Notes under the pieces: generated by a model
The model's input: only the letters and a program-made list of their open reading frames with translations
Database searches by the model: none
What the model was told of the DNA's origin: nothing
Source: Parabacteroides goldsteinii
GTDB lineage: Bacteria > Bacteroidota > Bacteroidia > Bacteroidales > Tannerellaceae
DNA: 64,000 nucleotides
Assembly: GCF_015550595.1 (NCBI RefSeq)
Contig: NZ_JADNBB010000002.1
Coordinates: 372,001 to 436,000 of the forward strand
Direction: 5' to 3'
Shown: positions 37,849 to 45,907 of the stretch, piece after piece
Layout of the letters: every line of letters begins with the position of its first letter
Numbering within the stretch: the stretch's first letter is position 1
Made by a program: the position numbers and the translations under genes

Positions 37849-38220
37849 TTATTCTATTCTGATTGATTGTATAATCGCTTTGTCGCCGTCGGCACGGTAA
37901 GTGATGTTCACACGATATTCGCCAGAGGCTGTCGGAAGTTTACCGACAAAGAAACCGGCATCTTTTTTATCTGCGTGGTGAACTACGGAAAAACCTGTAG
38001 GTTTATTGCTGCCAAAGAACGTAGAAAGCATCTTAACAGCTTCGCTTCCATTGCATTTCTTGGAAGAGCCGGGCAAGGCAATGTCTACTTCCTGATCCAT
38101 CGCTCCTGTCAGTGAAGAGGCATTTCCTCCTTTGAAGGCATTTGATATAGGAGTAATATCGGCCGCCATGACGCTCAAAAATGAGAGTATCAATGCCAAT
38201 GTAAGTAATAATCGTTTCAT
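37849..38220 (-). CDS. DUF4783-family secreted protein
   Basis: A 123-residue protein with a signal peptide ending VMAA (about 20) and a small NTF2-like alpha/beta domain, matching the Bacteroidetes DUF4783 family. Function unknown. A -7 element (minus strand TACCTTTG, 38254-38261) lies 33 nt upstream. nadC follows 3 nt downstream. Confidence 0.85.
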   Translation of the reverse strand: MKRLLLTLALILSFLSVMAADITPISNAFKGGNASSLTGAMDQEVDIALPGSSKKCNGSEAVKMLSTFFGSNKPTGFSVVHHADKKDAGFFVGKLPTASGEYRVNITYRADGDKAIIQSIRIE

Positions 38221-38309
38221 AAGCTATCTCCTCTTTTTATGAGTTTTCTGATGCAAAGGTATGTATTTTTCCTGTAAATTAGCGCCTTCAATACTAATAA
38301 TGTAAACGA

Positions 38310-38783
38310 ATGAAAATTGCACTGGTCGTAATAGGTAAAACGGATGCCGGCTATTTTGTGGAGGCAATCAATGAATACAAAAACCGTTTAGTCCATTACA
38401 TCCCATTTGAAATGGAGGTTATCCCGGATATAAAGAACGTAAAGAATTTGTCGGAATCACAGCAAAAAGAAAGGGAGGGAGAACTGATTTTAAAGGCGTT
38501 ACAGGCTGGCGATCAATTGGTCTTGCTCGATGATAAAGGTAAAGAGTTTACTTCGATGCAATTCTCAGCTTATATTGAAAGGAAGATGCATACGGTTTCG
38601 AAGCGCCTGGTTTTCGTTGTCGGCGGCCCTTATGGATTCAGTGAGGCTGTTTATAAAGCCGCTTCAGAAAAGATCTCATTAAGCAAAATGACCTTCTCGC
38701 ATCAGATGATCCGTTTAATCTTTATAGAACAGGTTTACCGGGCAATGACAATCTTGAATAATGAGCCTTATCATCATGAATAG
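38310..38783 (+). CDS. rlmH: 23S rRNA (pseudouridine1915-N3)-methyltransferase
   Basis: A 157-residue SPOUT methylase acting on helix 69 of 23S rRNA. Signature LLDDKGKEFTS, VVGGPYGFSE and the C-terminal FSHQMIRLIFIEQVYRAMTI knot region ending in YHHE. Full length. It ends at a large hairpin shared with convergent aroC. Confidence 0.96.
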   Translation: MKIALVVIGKTDAGYFVEAINEYKNRLVHYIPFEMEVIPDIKNVKNLSESQQKEREGELILKALQAGDQLVLLDDKGKEFTSMQFSAYIERKMHTVSKRLVFVVGGPYGFSEAVYKAASEKISLSKMTFSHQMIRLIFIEQVYRAMTILNNEPYHHE

Positions 38784-38857
38784 TTGACCAGTGACAGTTG
38801 ACAGATAAGCTTCGCATTCGAGTCCCAAACTGTCAACTGTCACTGGTCAACTGTTTT
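38782..38857. terminator. Perfect 22-bp hairpin between convergent rlmH and aroC
   Basis: Bases 38782-38803 and 38831-38852 are exactly complementary (22 bp) around a 27-nt loop, and a short TTTT follows. The arm contains TGAC repeated at 7-nt steps (TGACcagTGACagtTGAC). Its position between two stop codons suggests a shared terminator, but the long loop and repeat structure are more like a mobile or repetitive intergenic hairpin. Confidence 0.65.
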
Positions 38858-39926
38858 ACTCTCTTGTCTTTTGGAGCAACAGATAATCTAATAATGTCAT
38901 TGCCGTCATCGATTCCACAATGGGAACGGCGCGAGGCAGGACGCATGGGTCATGACGTCCGCGAGCTTTCAGGATAGTATCTTCTCCTTCCATATCAACG
39001 GTTTCCTGTTCCATAAGGATGGTTGCTACCGATTTGAATGCAACACGGAAATAAATATCCTGACCGTTGGAAATACCGCCCTGTATACCTCCTGAATTAT
39101 TTGTACGGGTATTGATGTGCCCATTGTCGTTAAAGAAACGGTCGTTACGTTCGGAACCGCGGTAAAGAGCGGCATTAAACCCGTCACCGTATTCGAACCC
39201 TTTCACTGCATTGATTGTTAGCATGGCGTGTCCTAAAGCCGCATGCAGCTTACCAAATACAGGCTCTCCCAGTCCGACAGGCGTACCTTTAACCACACAG
39301 GTAATTACACCACCGATCGTGTCGCCTTTCGACTTCACTTCTGCTATCAGTTTTTCCATTTCGGCGGCTTTCTCCGGATCGGGACATCTTACTGCATTCT
39401 CTTCTGTCAGATTCAGATCATAATCTTTATAAGTACCATCCAGTTTGATAGGGCCGACCTGTGAGGTGAATGCCTGTATATTTATACCTGTCTGGCGTAG
39501 TGCAAGCTTGGCGATTGCGCCGGCAACACATCGGGCTATCGTTTCACGAGCCGACGAACGTCCACCACCTTTAGGATCACGGATACCATACTTCATTTGA
39601 TAAGTATAGTCCGCATGTGAAGGGCGATAAACCGTTTTCATATTGTCGTAATCAGACGAATGCTGGTTTTTATTCCAGATAATGAATCCGATCGGTGTAC
39701 CGGTAGTCTTTCCTTCATAAACTCCGGATAGGAATTGTACTTCGTCATCTTCCTTACGGGGGGTTGTGATCTTTGACTGGCCAGGTTTACGACGATTCAA
39801 CTCTTGCTGGATAAAGTCTGTGTCCAACTCGATACCAGCCGGACATCCATCGATAACACCTCCGATACCCGGACCATGTGACTCGCCGAACGAGGTTAAT
39901 CTGTATATATTTCCGAATGTATTCAT
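38856..39926 (-). CDS. aroC: Chorismate synthase
   Basis: A 356-residue FMN-dependent enzyme making chorismate from EPSP. Motifs [14 protein letters not shown] at the N-terminus, [14 protein letters not shown] in the centre and [17 protein letters not shown] at the C-terminus. Full length. No other shikimate genes are nearby. Confidence 0.97.
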   Translation of the reverse strand: MNTFGNIYRLTSFGESHGPGIGGVIDGCPAGIELDTDFIQQELNRRKPGQSKITTPRKEDDEVQFLSGVYEGKTTGTPIGFIIWNKNQHSSDYDNMKTVYRPSHADYTYQMKYGIRDPKGGGRSSARETIARCVAGAIAKLALRQTGINIQAFTSQVGPIKLDGTYKDYDLNLTEENAVRCPDPEKAAEMEKLIAEVKSKGDTIGGVITCVVKGTPVGLGEPVFGKLHAALGHAMLTINAVKGFEYGDGFNAALYRGSERNDRFFNDNGHINTRTNNSGGIQGGISNGQDIYFRVAFKSVATILMEQETVDMEGEDTILKARGRHDPCVLPRAVPIVESMTAMTLLDYLLLQKTRE

Positions 39927-39940
39927 ATTAATAAATGAAA

Positions 39941-40030
39941 AGTGGAGATTAAAAAATGAGTCTGAAAATGAAAAATGAGGAATGCAGAATCTCTATTAAT
40001 TCTTCATTCCCCATTCTGCATCTTTCATTT
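39941..40030. repeat. Imperfect inverted repeat between slyD and aroC
   Basis: ATGCAGAAT (39982-39990) pairs with ATTCTGCAT (40013-40021), with AATGA/TTCATT-type repeats on both sides. It probably acts as the slyD terminator; the low-complexity AATGA pattern resembles common Bacteroidales intergenic repeats. Confidence 0.45.
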
Positions 40031-40035
40031 ATTTA

Positions 40036-40614
40036 TTAGTGGCAACTACCACATCCGCAACCACCTTCGTGATCGTGGTCACCGCAATCGCTTCCGCAGT
40101 CATCGCATCCGCAACCGCATCCACCGGCCGGAGCTGATAATGCTGCAATTTCTTCTGCTGTCGGTTCGTGAACATCGATAACTTCACCGCTGAAGTGTAA
40201 AGTTTCACCAGCCAACGGATGGTTGAAGTCCATAACAACTACATCGTCTTTTACTTCAAGAACAGAACCGTTCAGACGGTTACCGTTTGAATCCATCATA
40301 GGAACTGTGTTACCTTCTTTGATGACTTCTGAGTCAAATTTACCTTCAACTTCAAAAATGTTTTTCGGCAGATCCAATACATGATCTTCCACATATTCTC
40401 CGTATGCGTCGGCAGGAGCGATAGAGAAGTCGAACTTGTCACCTACTTCAAGACCTTTCAAAGCATCTTCGAAAGCAGGAAGCATGGCGCCTGTTCCAAA
40501 GATGAATTTTAAGGGAGCTTCTGCAACTGCTTTTTCCATCAACTCGCGCTCTTCACCTTCTCCTACGTTCAGGTCGTATGTAACCGCAACGAACTTATTT
40601 GCTGTAATTTTCAT
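40036..40614 (-). CDS. slyD: FKBP-type peptidyl-prolyl cis-trans isomerase, SlyD-like
   Basis: A 192-residue prolyl isomerase and metallochaperone. FKBP core with VAVTYDLNVGEGEE and FIFGTGAMLPAFEDALKGLEVGD, an IF-domain chaperone insert, and MDFNHPLAGETLHFSGEV. The last 30 residues are Cys/His/Gly-rich (12 Cys/His-type ligands in clusters), the metal-binding tail of SlyD. A -7 element (minus strand TAAATTTG, 40647-40654) lies 32 nt upstream. Confidence 0.94.
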   Translation of the reverse strand: MKITANKFVAVTYDLNVGEGEERELMEKAVAEAPLKFIFGTGAMLPAFEDALKGLEVGDKFDFSIAPADAYGEYVEDHVLDLPKNIFEVEGKFDSEVIKEGNTVPMMDSNGNRLNGSVLEVKDDVVVMDFNHPLAGETLHFSGEVIDVHEPTAEEIAALSAPAGGCGCGCDDCGSDCGDHDHEGGCGCGSCH

Positions 40615-40729
40615 TTTTAATTGTATTTGTAATAAATAAAACGAGACAAATTTACGTATAATTTCCGAGTTTATCAGGTTATTCTTTTAAAAATAAAGAT
40701 ATGTAATGTTTTAATCTGTAATATATAGC

Positions 40730-40737
40730 TATCTTTG
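40730..40737 (+). promoter_or_regulatory. -7 element upstream of the LTA-synthase-like gene
   Basis: Exact TATCTTTG, 85 nt upstream of the start codon; no clear -33 element. Confidence 0.4.
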
Positions 40738-40822
40738 CAGCCGGAATAAAAGAATTTGCGGATTCGGAATTATATAGCGAATAAGTAGTGTTTGTCGATA
40801 AGTTATAAAGTGATAGTTACAC

Positions 40823-42688
40823 ATGTGTTTTTCTAAATTGAAAGACTTTTTCTTTCCATGTTGTGAGGAAAGAAGGAGGTTGATAAGTTTATTTTTCTTT
40901 TTATTGGTCCTGAAATTTATGTGGTTTAATTTGCTTTGGTGCATGTTATCTACGTTTACTCCTTTCTCGAAGGTTGAAACATATCTTGGTACTCTATTGG
41001 TGTCCTTATTTTTATTATTGCCGTTAGTATGTTTCCGGACAGTAAAGGTGACATTGGTTATCTTCGTATTGATGGATTGCCTGTTCATAGCCAATCTGAT
41101 GTATTTCCGGACTTATTTTACAGCAATACCTTTAGACAGCTATCTGTTGGCGGCAAACTTAACTGATTTCTCAAGTAGTGTGTCCGATTCGATGCGAATA
41201 GCAGATGCCTTTTTCCCTCTTTCAACATTGTTTTCCGGAGTCTTGTGGTGGCGATACTATCGCGAAAAGAAGGAAGTCCAGCCTGTTAACGGGGATAAAA
41301 CACCTTTTGTATTTGTACGTTATATTTGTTTGATATTATTGGTGTCTTTATTTCCCGCCATTAAGCTTTGGAGTCAAAATGGTTTTAAGGCCGCCTACGA
41401 GAGATTGCAGGATGCTTACCTTCATACATGTAATATACCGATGTATACGATATTCGGTTCCCTTTATTATGATTATTCATGTGATAACATCACATACACT
41501 CCCGAAATAAAAAATCGTATCGACTCCTGGTTAACCAGGAGAACGGATTATAAATCCGTTCTCCCAAAAGTTTATACAAGGGAGAATTGTATTATAATCT
41601 TAGCAGAATCTCTGGAAAGTTGGGTGTTGAATAAAACTGTAGAAGGGCAGGAGATCACTCCAAACCTGAACCGTATATTAAAGGATTCATCTGTAATCTA
41701 TGCTCCCCATGTCTTATCGCAGGTAAAAGGCGGGCGTTCTATCGATGCTCAATTATTGGTCAATACCGGACTTTTACCTATAAGCTCCGGTCCTTATAGT
41801 ATAAAGTTCCCGGATTCATATTACCCTTCACTGGCAAAAGCTTTCAAAAAGAAACACAAAGATAGTGAGGCTTATAGTCTGACGGTTGATAAGCCGATGG
41901 TCTGGAACCAGTGTGTAATTACTCCTGCGATGGGATACGATAGTCTGGTTTCGAAGAACTGTTTTATCAAAGAGGAGCCGGTAGGTTCCCGTGGACAGGT
42001 GGGCGATCGTGCCTTTTTGCGTCAGTGTTTGAAGAAGATACAAAATAATGAAGTCTGGAATGAATCGGGAAATACGTTTCTGCAGTGCATTACTTATTCC
42101 GGGCATAATCCTTTTCTTTTGCCTGACTCTCTGAAAAAGGTATTCTTTTCTCCCGAAGTTCCGGAAGTTCTTAATAATTATATGACCATGGCGAACTATA
42201 CGGATCGGGCACTAGGGGAGTTTGTAACACAACTCCGTGCGGACAGCCGTTTTGATAATACCTTGGTTATGATTATGGGAGATCACGAAGCGTTAGGTAC
42301 TGTGAGGAAAGAGCTTTGTAATGATCCGGTAGGGAAACAGATTGTTTCAGATAAATCGTTTGTTCCGCTGATAATTCTGAATGCCCCTTTCAACTTGTAT
42401 CATGGAAAAGTGATGGGGCAGATCGATGTTTACCCTACATTACTGGACTTATTGGGGTTGAATGATTATTGGTGGAGAGGTATAGGAGAAAGTATACTGG
42501 ATTCGCACAAAGCGAATTTTGAGGTCGACCCTCAGTTGAATATAGTGGGAGATACTACTGGAGTTCCTGAAGAGGATATTAAAGTGGCAAAAAAGGCTTG
42601 GGAAATATCTGATATGATTATCCGGTACGATTATCTGGGCCATGTGCATGATCAGGATAAAAAAGCGGGAATAGCAGCTGTCAAGTAA
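40823..42688 (+). CDS. LTA-synthase/sulfatase-superfamily membrane protein
   Basis: A 621-residue inner-membrane enzyme with about five N-terminal helices (residues 20-185) and a large periplasmic alkaline-phosphatase-superfamily domain from about 250. Visible metal-site motifs: IIILAESLESWV (Glu), GGRSIDAQLL with Ser306 at the nucleophile position where LtaS has Thr, and MIMGDHEALG (Asp-His). Bacteroidetes lack lipoteichoic acid, so transfer of phosphoglycerol or phosphoethanolamine to another envelope glycan or lipid is more likely (inference). It ends at a strong terminator. Confidence 0.88.
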   Translation: MCFSKLKDFFFPCCEERRRLISLFFFLLVLKFMWFNLLWCMLSTFTPFSKVETYLGTLLVSLFLLLPLVCFRTVKVTLVIFVLMDCLFIANLMYFRTYFTAIPLDSYLLAANLTDFSSSVSDSMRIADAFFPLSTLFSGVLWWRYYREKKEVQPVNGDKTPFVFVRYICLILLVSLFPAIKLWSQNGFKAAYERLQDAYLHTCNIPMYTIFGSLYYDYSCDNITYTPEIKNRIDSWLTRRTDYKSVLPKVYTRENCIIILAESLESWVLNKTVEGQEITPNLNRILKDSSVIYAPHVLSQVKGGRSIDAQLLVNTGLLPISSGPYSIKFPDSYYPSLAKAFKKKHKDSEAYSLTVDKPMVWNQCVITPAMGYDSLVSKNCFIKEEPVGSRGQVGDRAFLRQCLKKIQNNEVWNESGNTFLQCITYSGHNPFLLPDSLKKVFFSPEVPEVLNNYMTMANYTDRALGEFVTQLRADSRFDNTLVMIMGDHEALGTVRKELCNDPVGKQIVSDKSFVPLIILNAPFNLYHGKVMGQIDVYPTLLDLLGLNDYWWRGIGESILDSHKANFEVDPQLNIVGDTTGVPEEDIKVAKKAWEISDMIIRYDYLGHVHDQDKKAGIAAVK

Positions 42689-42691
42689 TAA

Positions 42692-42724
42692 AAAAGCAGG
42701 TTCGTTATGAACCTGCTTTTTATA
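42692..42724. terminator. Bidirectional terminator
   Basis: 12-bp stem AAAAGCAGGTTC/GAACCTGCTTTT with 5-nt loop between the convergent LTA-synthase-like and patB genes, with A- and T-runs on the two sides. Confidence 0.9.
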
Positions 42725-42725
42725 T

Positions 42726-43901
42726 TTATTTTTTATCGATGGCTTTTTTCAAAGCATTTAATGCCGTATCCAGTATGGAGCGTGGACATCCGATATTCAA
42801 TCGCATATAACCTTCCCCACCGGGACCGAACATACTTCCATCATTTAACAACAAACCAGCTTTTTCCTGAAAGAGTTTGACCAGATCTTCCTGGCTTAAT
42901 TTCAGATCACGGCAATCCAGCCAGACGAGGAATGATGCTTGTGGTGGATATACTTTAATCTTCGGGAGTTTTGCTTTGAAGAATTCGTCGACGAAACGGA
43001 CATTTTCCATTATATACATCCGCATTTGTTGCAACCATTCGGCACCATAGGTATAAGCGGCCTCTGTTGCTGTATAAGCAAAGATCGTACCGTCGCCTAA
43101 CTCTCCGGCTTCCAGAAATTCATAGAACTCCTTTCTTATTTTTTCGTCAGGCACAATAGAATAGGAAGTTACGATACCTGCTATATTGAATGTTTTACTT
43201 GGGGCCATGAAAGTGATACTGCAGGAAGCGGCAGCTTCTGATACGGTCGCAAACGGGTGATGACTGAATTGTGGGTAAGCCATTTCTGCATGTATCTCAT
43301 CGGAGATTACCAGAATATTATGCTTTGCACAGATTTCTGCAAGTTTGACTAATGTGTCTTTTTTCCAGACAATGCCACCCGGGTTATGAGGATTACAGAG
43401 GATCAATATTTTGCATTGTTTGTCGATGACAGATTCAAGATGTTCGAAATCCATTTCATAAACGCCGTTCACCAGTTTTAACGGGTTATTGACGACTTCA
43501 CGTTTCATACTTTCTGGAACAATGCGGAAAGGATGATATACGGGAGGTTGTATAATCACTTTATCGCCAGGTTTGGTGAAACATTGGATCACAAAGCCAA
43601 TACCTTTCACGATACCCGGGATGTAGCTGAGCCATTCCCGTTTGATTTTCCATTTTTGTTTATAATCTACCCACTCTATAATACTTTGATAGTAAGAATC
43701 AGGTCCGAAAGTGTAGCCGAATATTTCGTGTTCGCAACGCTTTTTAATGGCATTTACAATAAAGTCCGGTGTCCGGAAATCCATATCGGCAACCCATAGA
43801 GGAGTCAGGTTCTCATTGCCGTACCGCTCTTTGATCGCATCGTATTTGACGCAATTGGTTCCGCGGCGTTCAATAACTTCGTCAAAGTTGTATTGTTTCA
43901 T
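42726..43901 (-). CDS. MalY/PatB-family PLP-dependent C-S lyase (cystathionine beta-lyase)
   Basis: A 391-residue fold-type I PLP enzyme. Motifs: PLWVADMDF, GYTFGPDSYY, NPHNPGG, ISDEIHAEM, and the PLP lysine in MAPSKTFNIAG; RLNIGCPRS near the C-terminus binds the carboxylate. Probably cleaves cystathionine or cysteine; some relatives are aminotransferases. A -7 element (minus strand TATCTTTG, 43950-43957) lies 48 nt upstream. Confidence 0.93.
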   Translation of the reverse strand: MKQYNFDEVIERRGTNCVKYDAIKERYGNENLTPLWVADMDFRTPDFIVNAIKKRCEHEIFGYTFGPDSYYQSIIEWVDYKQKWKIKREWLSYIPGIVKGIGFVIQCFTKPGDKVIIQPPVYHPFRIVPESMKREVVNNPLKLVNGVYEMDFEHLESVIDKQCKILILCNPHNPGGIVWKKDTLVKLAEICAKHNILVISDEIHAEMAYPQFSHHPFATVSEAAASCSITFMAPSKTFNIAGIVTSYSIVPDEKIRKEFYEFLEAGELGDGTIFAYTATEAAYTYGAEWLQQMRMYIMENVRFVDEFFKAKLPKIKVYPPQASFLVWLDCRDLKLSQEDLVKLFQEKAGLLLNDGSMFGPGGEGYMRLNIGCPRSILDTALNALKKAIDKK

Positions 43902-44023
43902 TTTATCTTAGTTCAGTCAGTTTTTCTTAGTTTGTCGATTGATTGGGGTCAAAGATACAAATTATTTTATCCGAATCTTTTTATTTTGATATTTCTGATA
44001 TTTTTTGCTACTTCGCGTTAGTT

Positions 44024-44581
44024 ATGGAATTACCAGGGGAACAACATATCTTGAAGGAGATCGCAAAAGGGAATATAAAAGCTTTCGAACAGCTTTTTTT
44101 CTGCTACCAACCTAGGTTGGTATACTTCCTTGTCGGCCTGACGCACGACAAGGAAGTCAGTCGTGATATAGCCCAGGATTTGTTTCTGACTTTGTGGAAA
44201 GACCGGGAAAAACTGAAAGATGTCCGTTCTTTTTCCTCCTATCTCTTTCAGATGGCACGCTTTACCGTCTATGATTATTTCGACCGTCTTGCTGTTTCTG
44301 AGAAATATACGAATGAGTTTTTGTTGGAGGCTTCCATCTCCCAATCGGAAGAGGAGGTGCTGTTTGCGCGTGAGTTGCAGGGTATTATCAGCCGTATAGT
44401 CGAACAGATGTCTCCCCAACGTAAATTGATTTACCAAATGAGCCGTGAACAGGGCTTATCTAATGATGAGATCGCAACCCGCCTGAATATCAGCAAACGA
44501 ACTGTCGAAAATCATCTGACGGCTGCACTGGCTATTCTTCGGAAGGTACTTTATCTTTTCTTCCTCGTTTGTTTAGAATAA
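44024..44581 (+). CDS. ECF-type sigma factor of the second Sus locus
   Basis: A 185-residue sigma factor. Region 2: LFFCYQPRLVYFL, DIAQDLFLTLWKDREKL; region 4: QMSREQGLSNDEIATRLNISKRTVENHL. The frame is open from 43943, but Met at 44024 matches the family start. It is followed by the FecR-type anti-sigma and an STN-SusC, the standard trans-envelope signalling set, and is expected to activate that susCD operon. The C-terminus is unusually hydrophobic (YLFFLVCLE). Confidence 0.93.
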   Translation: MELPGEQHILKEIAKGNIKAFEQLFFCYQPRLVYFLVGLTHDKEVSRDIAQDLFLTLWKDREKLKDVRSFSSYLFQMARFTVYDYFDRLAVSEKYTNEFLLEASISQSEEEVLFARELQGIISRIVEQMSPQRKLIYQMSREQGLSNDEIATRLNISKRTVENHLTAALAILRKVLYLFFLVCLE

Positions 44582-44601
44582 AAGTCTTTATTTCGAAAAG
44601 A

Positions 44602-44699
44602 GTTTCACTATGGAGAAACAACTGTTTCATATATGAGAAACAAGTGTTTCACTTAGGTGGAACAAAAGTTTCAACTAAAGAAAATGATTGAAACTTTCA
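44602..44699. repeat. Array of four GTTTCA units at exact 22-bp period
   Basis: GTTTCA occurs at 44602, 44624, 44646 and 44668, each 22 bp apart. Units 1 and 2 contain GTTTC-N8-GAAAC, unit 3 GTTTC-N8-GGAAC, and the array closes with TGAAACTTTCA near 44689. It fills the gap between the sigma and anti-sigma genes. A 22-bp period puts every unit on nearly the same DNA face, which suggests a cooperative protein-binding site; RNA stem-loops are also possible. Not a CRISPR: there are no unique spacers. Confidence 0.75.
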
Positions 44700-44766
44700 G
44701 AAAAACTTTTTTTAGGTTGTGTGTATCCGGCCGGTTAACCTACATTCTTATAAAGGCGGATATTTT

Positions 44767-45762
44767 ATGAAAGAAAACAACAATACAAAACAACTCATGC
44801 GGCTATACTTCGGGAAACATTTTTCCCGATATGGGTGTATTTTGTTTGGACGTTGGTTGAAGGCAGATGACGAGAAGATACAAAAGGAAGAGATGTTGCA
44901 GGAGTTATGGGAAAAATCACAGCCGGAAGCGACAGCTTCAACCTATAGTGACTGGGGCATTTTGCAAAGACACCTTTCCGCAACTCCTGCTCCGGAACAT
45001 TCAGTTTCATTGTATCGCCAATGGTTAAAATACGCAGCCGTTATTGCTTTAATGATTATGACTGCCGGAATAACATACTGGACAACCGATCGTTTTAAAC
45101 CGGCCCGTCATGTGGAAATGGCGCAGATATTTGTCCCTTACGGAGAAAGTGAACAAGTGGTATTACCTGACGGCTCGAAAGTCTGGGTAGATGCGGGTAC
45201 GTTGCTGGTTTATCCGAAAGATTTTACCGATACCGATACTCGAACGGTTTACCTGAGCGGGCAAGCTTCATTCTTTGTCCGGAAAAATCCGGAACAACCG
45301 TTTATTGTAAAGACGACTTACCTGGATGTCCAGGCTCTGGGCACTGTGTTTACCGTGGAGGCCTATCCGGGCGATTCCTGTTCTATGGCAACCTTGGAAG
45401 AAGGGAGTGTCTTGATTTCCGTAAGGGATGAAAATATTCAGCCAACAATTCTGAAGCCTGATCAGCAATTAGTCTATTCACATTCGGAACATACGGTAAT
45501 GGTTCATTCCATCGATGCTTCCTTATATAATATGGAGAGAAATGGTTATCTGATATTTGAAAATGTCTCTTTTAATCGTTTGATGGCTTCTTTGGAACGT
45601 AAGTTCAATGTGACGATCCATTATAATTCCCAGAAGTTTGCAGGGGAACATTATAATGTCAAATTCTCACCGGATGAAAAGCTGGAAGATGTGCTGGATA
45701 TTCTGCAACAATTGGTTGGTATACATTATAAAATAAAAGGGAATGTGGTATTTATAAACTAA
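44767..45762 (+). CDS. FecR-family anti-sigma factor
   Basis: A 331-residue single-pass inner-membrane protein. The cytoplasmic N-terminus (1-86) would hold the ECF sigma; membrane helix 87-106; periplasmic FecR domain about 125-220 (VLPDGSKVWVDAGTLLVYP); C-terminal DUF4974/STN-like domain about 255-330 (FENVSFNRLMASLERKFNV). Met at 44767 is chosen over the open frame from 44719. It should receive the signal from the STN domain of the downstream SusC. Confidence 0.93.
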   Translation: MKENNNTKQLMRLYFGKHFSRYGCILFGRWLKADDEKIQKEEMLQELWEKSQPEATASTYSDWGILQRHLSATPAPEHSVSLYRQWLKYAAVIALMIMTAGITYWTTDRFKPARHVEMAQIFVPYGESEQVVLPDGSKVWVDAGTLLVYPKDFTDTDTRTVYLSGQASFFVRKNPEQPFIVKTTYLDVQALGTVFTVEAYPGDSCSMATLEEGSVLISVRDENIQPTILKPDQQLVYSHSEHTVMVHSIDASLYNMERNGYLIFENVSFNRLMASLERKFNVTIHYNSQKFAGEHYNVKFSPDEKLEDVLDILQQLVGIHYKIKGNVVFIN

Positions 45763-45781
45763 AATATTGGAGAGAACAAAT

Positions 45782-45853
45782 ATGAACAAAAGAAAACCGG
45801 AAAGACAGAAAGTGCGAAAATCCCTCTTTCCGGAATTCGAAATCGAATCTTGA
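45782..45853 (+). CDS. Possible 23-residue ORF spanning a hairpin
   Basis: ATG at 45782 opens a 23-codon basic frame (MNKRKPERQKVRKSLFPEF, then four residues and TGA). It covers a 9-bp hairpin CCGGAAAGA/TCTTTCCGG (45797-45805 with 45825-45833). Coding status is unproven; the hairpin alone could explain conservation. It lies between the anti-sigma gene and susC and could form an mRNA-processing or attenuation site. Confidence 0.25.
   Translation: MNKRKPERQKVRKSLFPEFEIES
45797..45833 (+). other. Hairpin between anti-sigma gene and susC
   Basis: Perfect 9-bp stem CCGGAAAGA/TCTTTCCGG with a 19-nt loop and no following T-run. Not an obvious terminator; may set the relative amount of the sigma/anti-sigma and susCD messages. 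Confidence 0.5.
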
Positions 45854-45907
45854 ACATCATTGGATTGACGAGTTAATCGTCTGGTTTTATTAATATTCAA
45901 TTTTCAA

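Noticed and set aside
44602-44699. CRISPR-like array
   Set aside because: Period is only 22 bp, conserved part 6-10 bp, no unique spacers of normal length and no cas genes.
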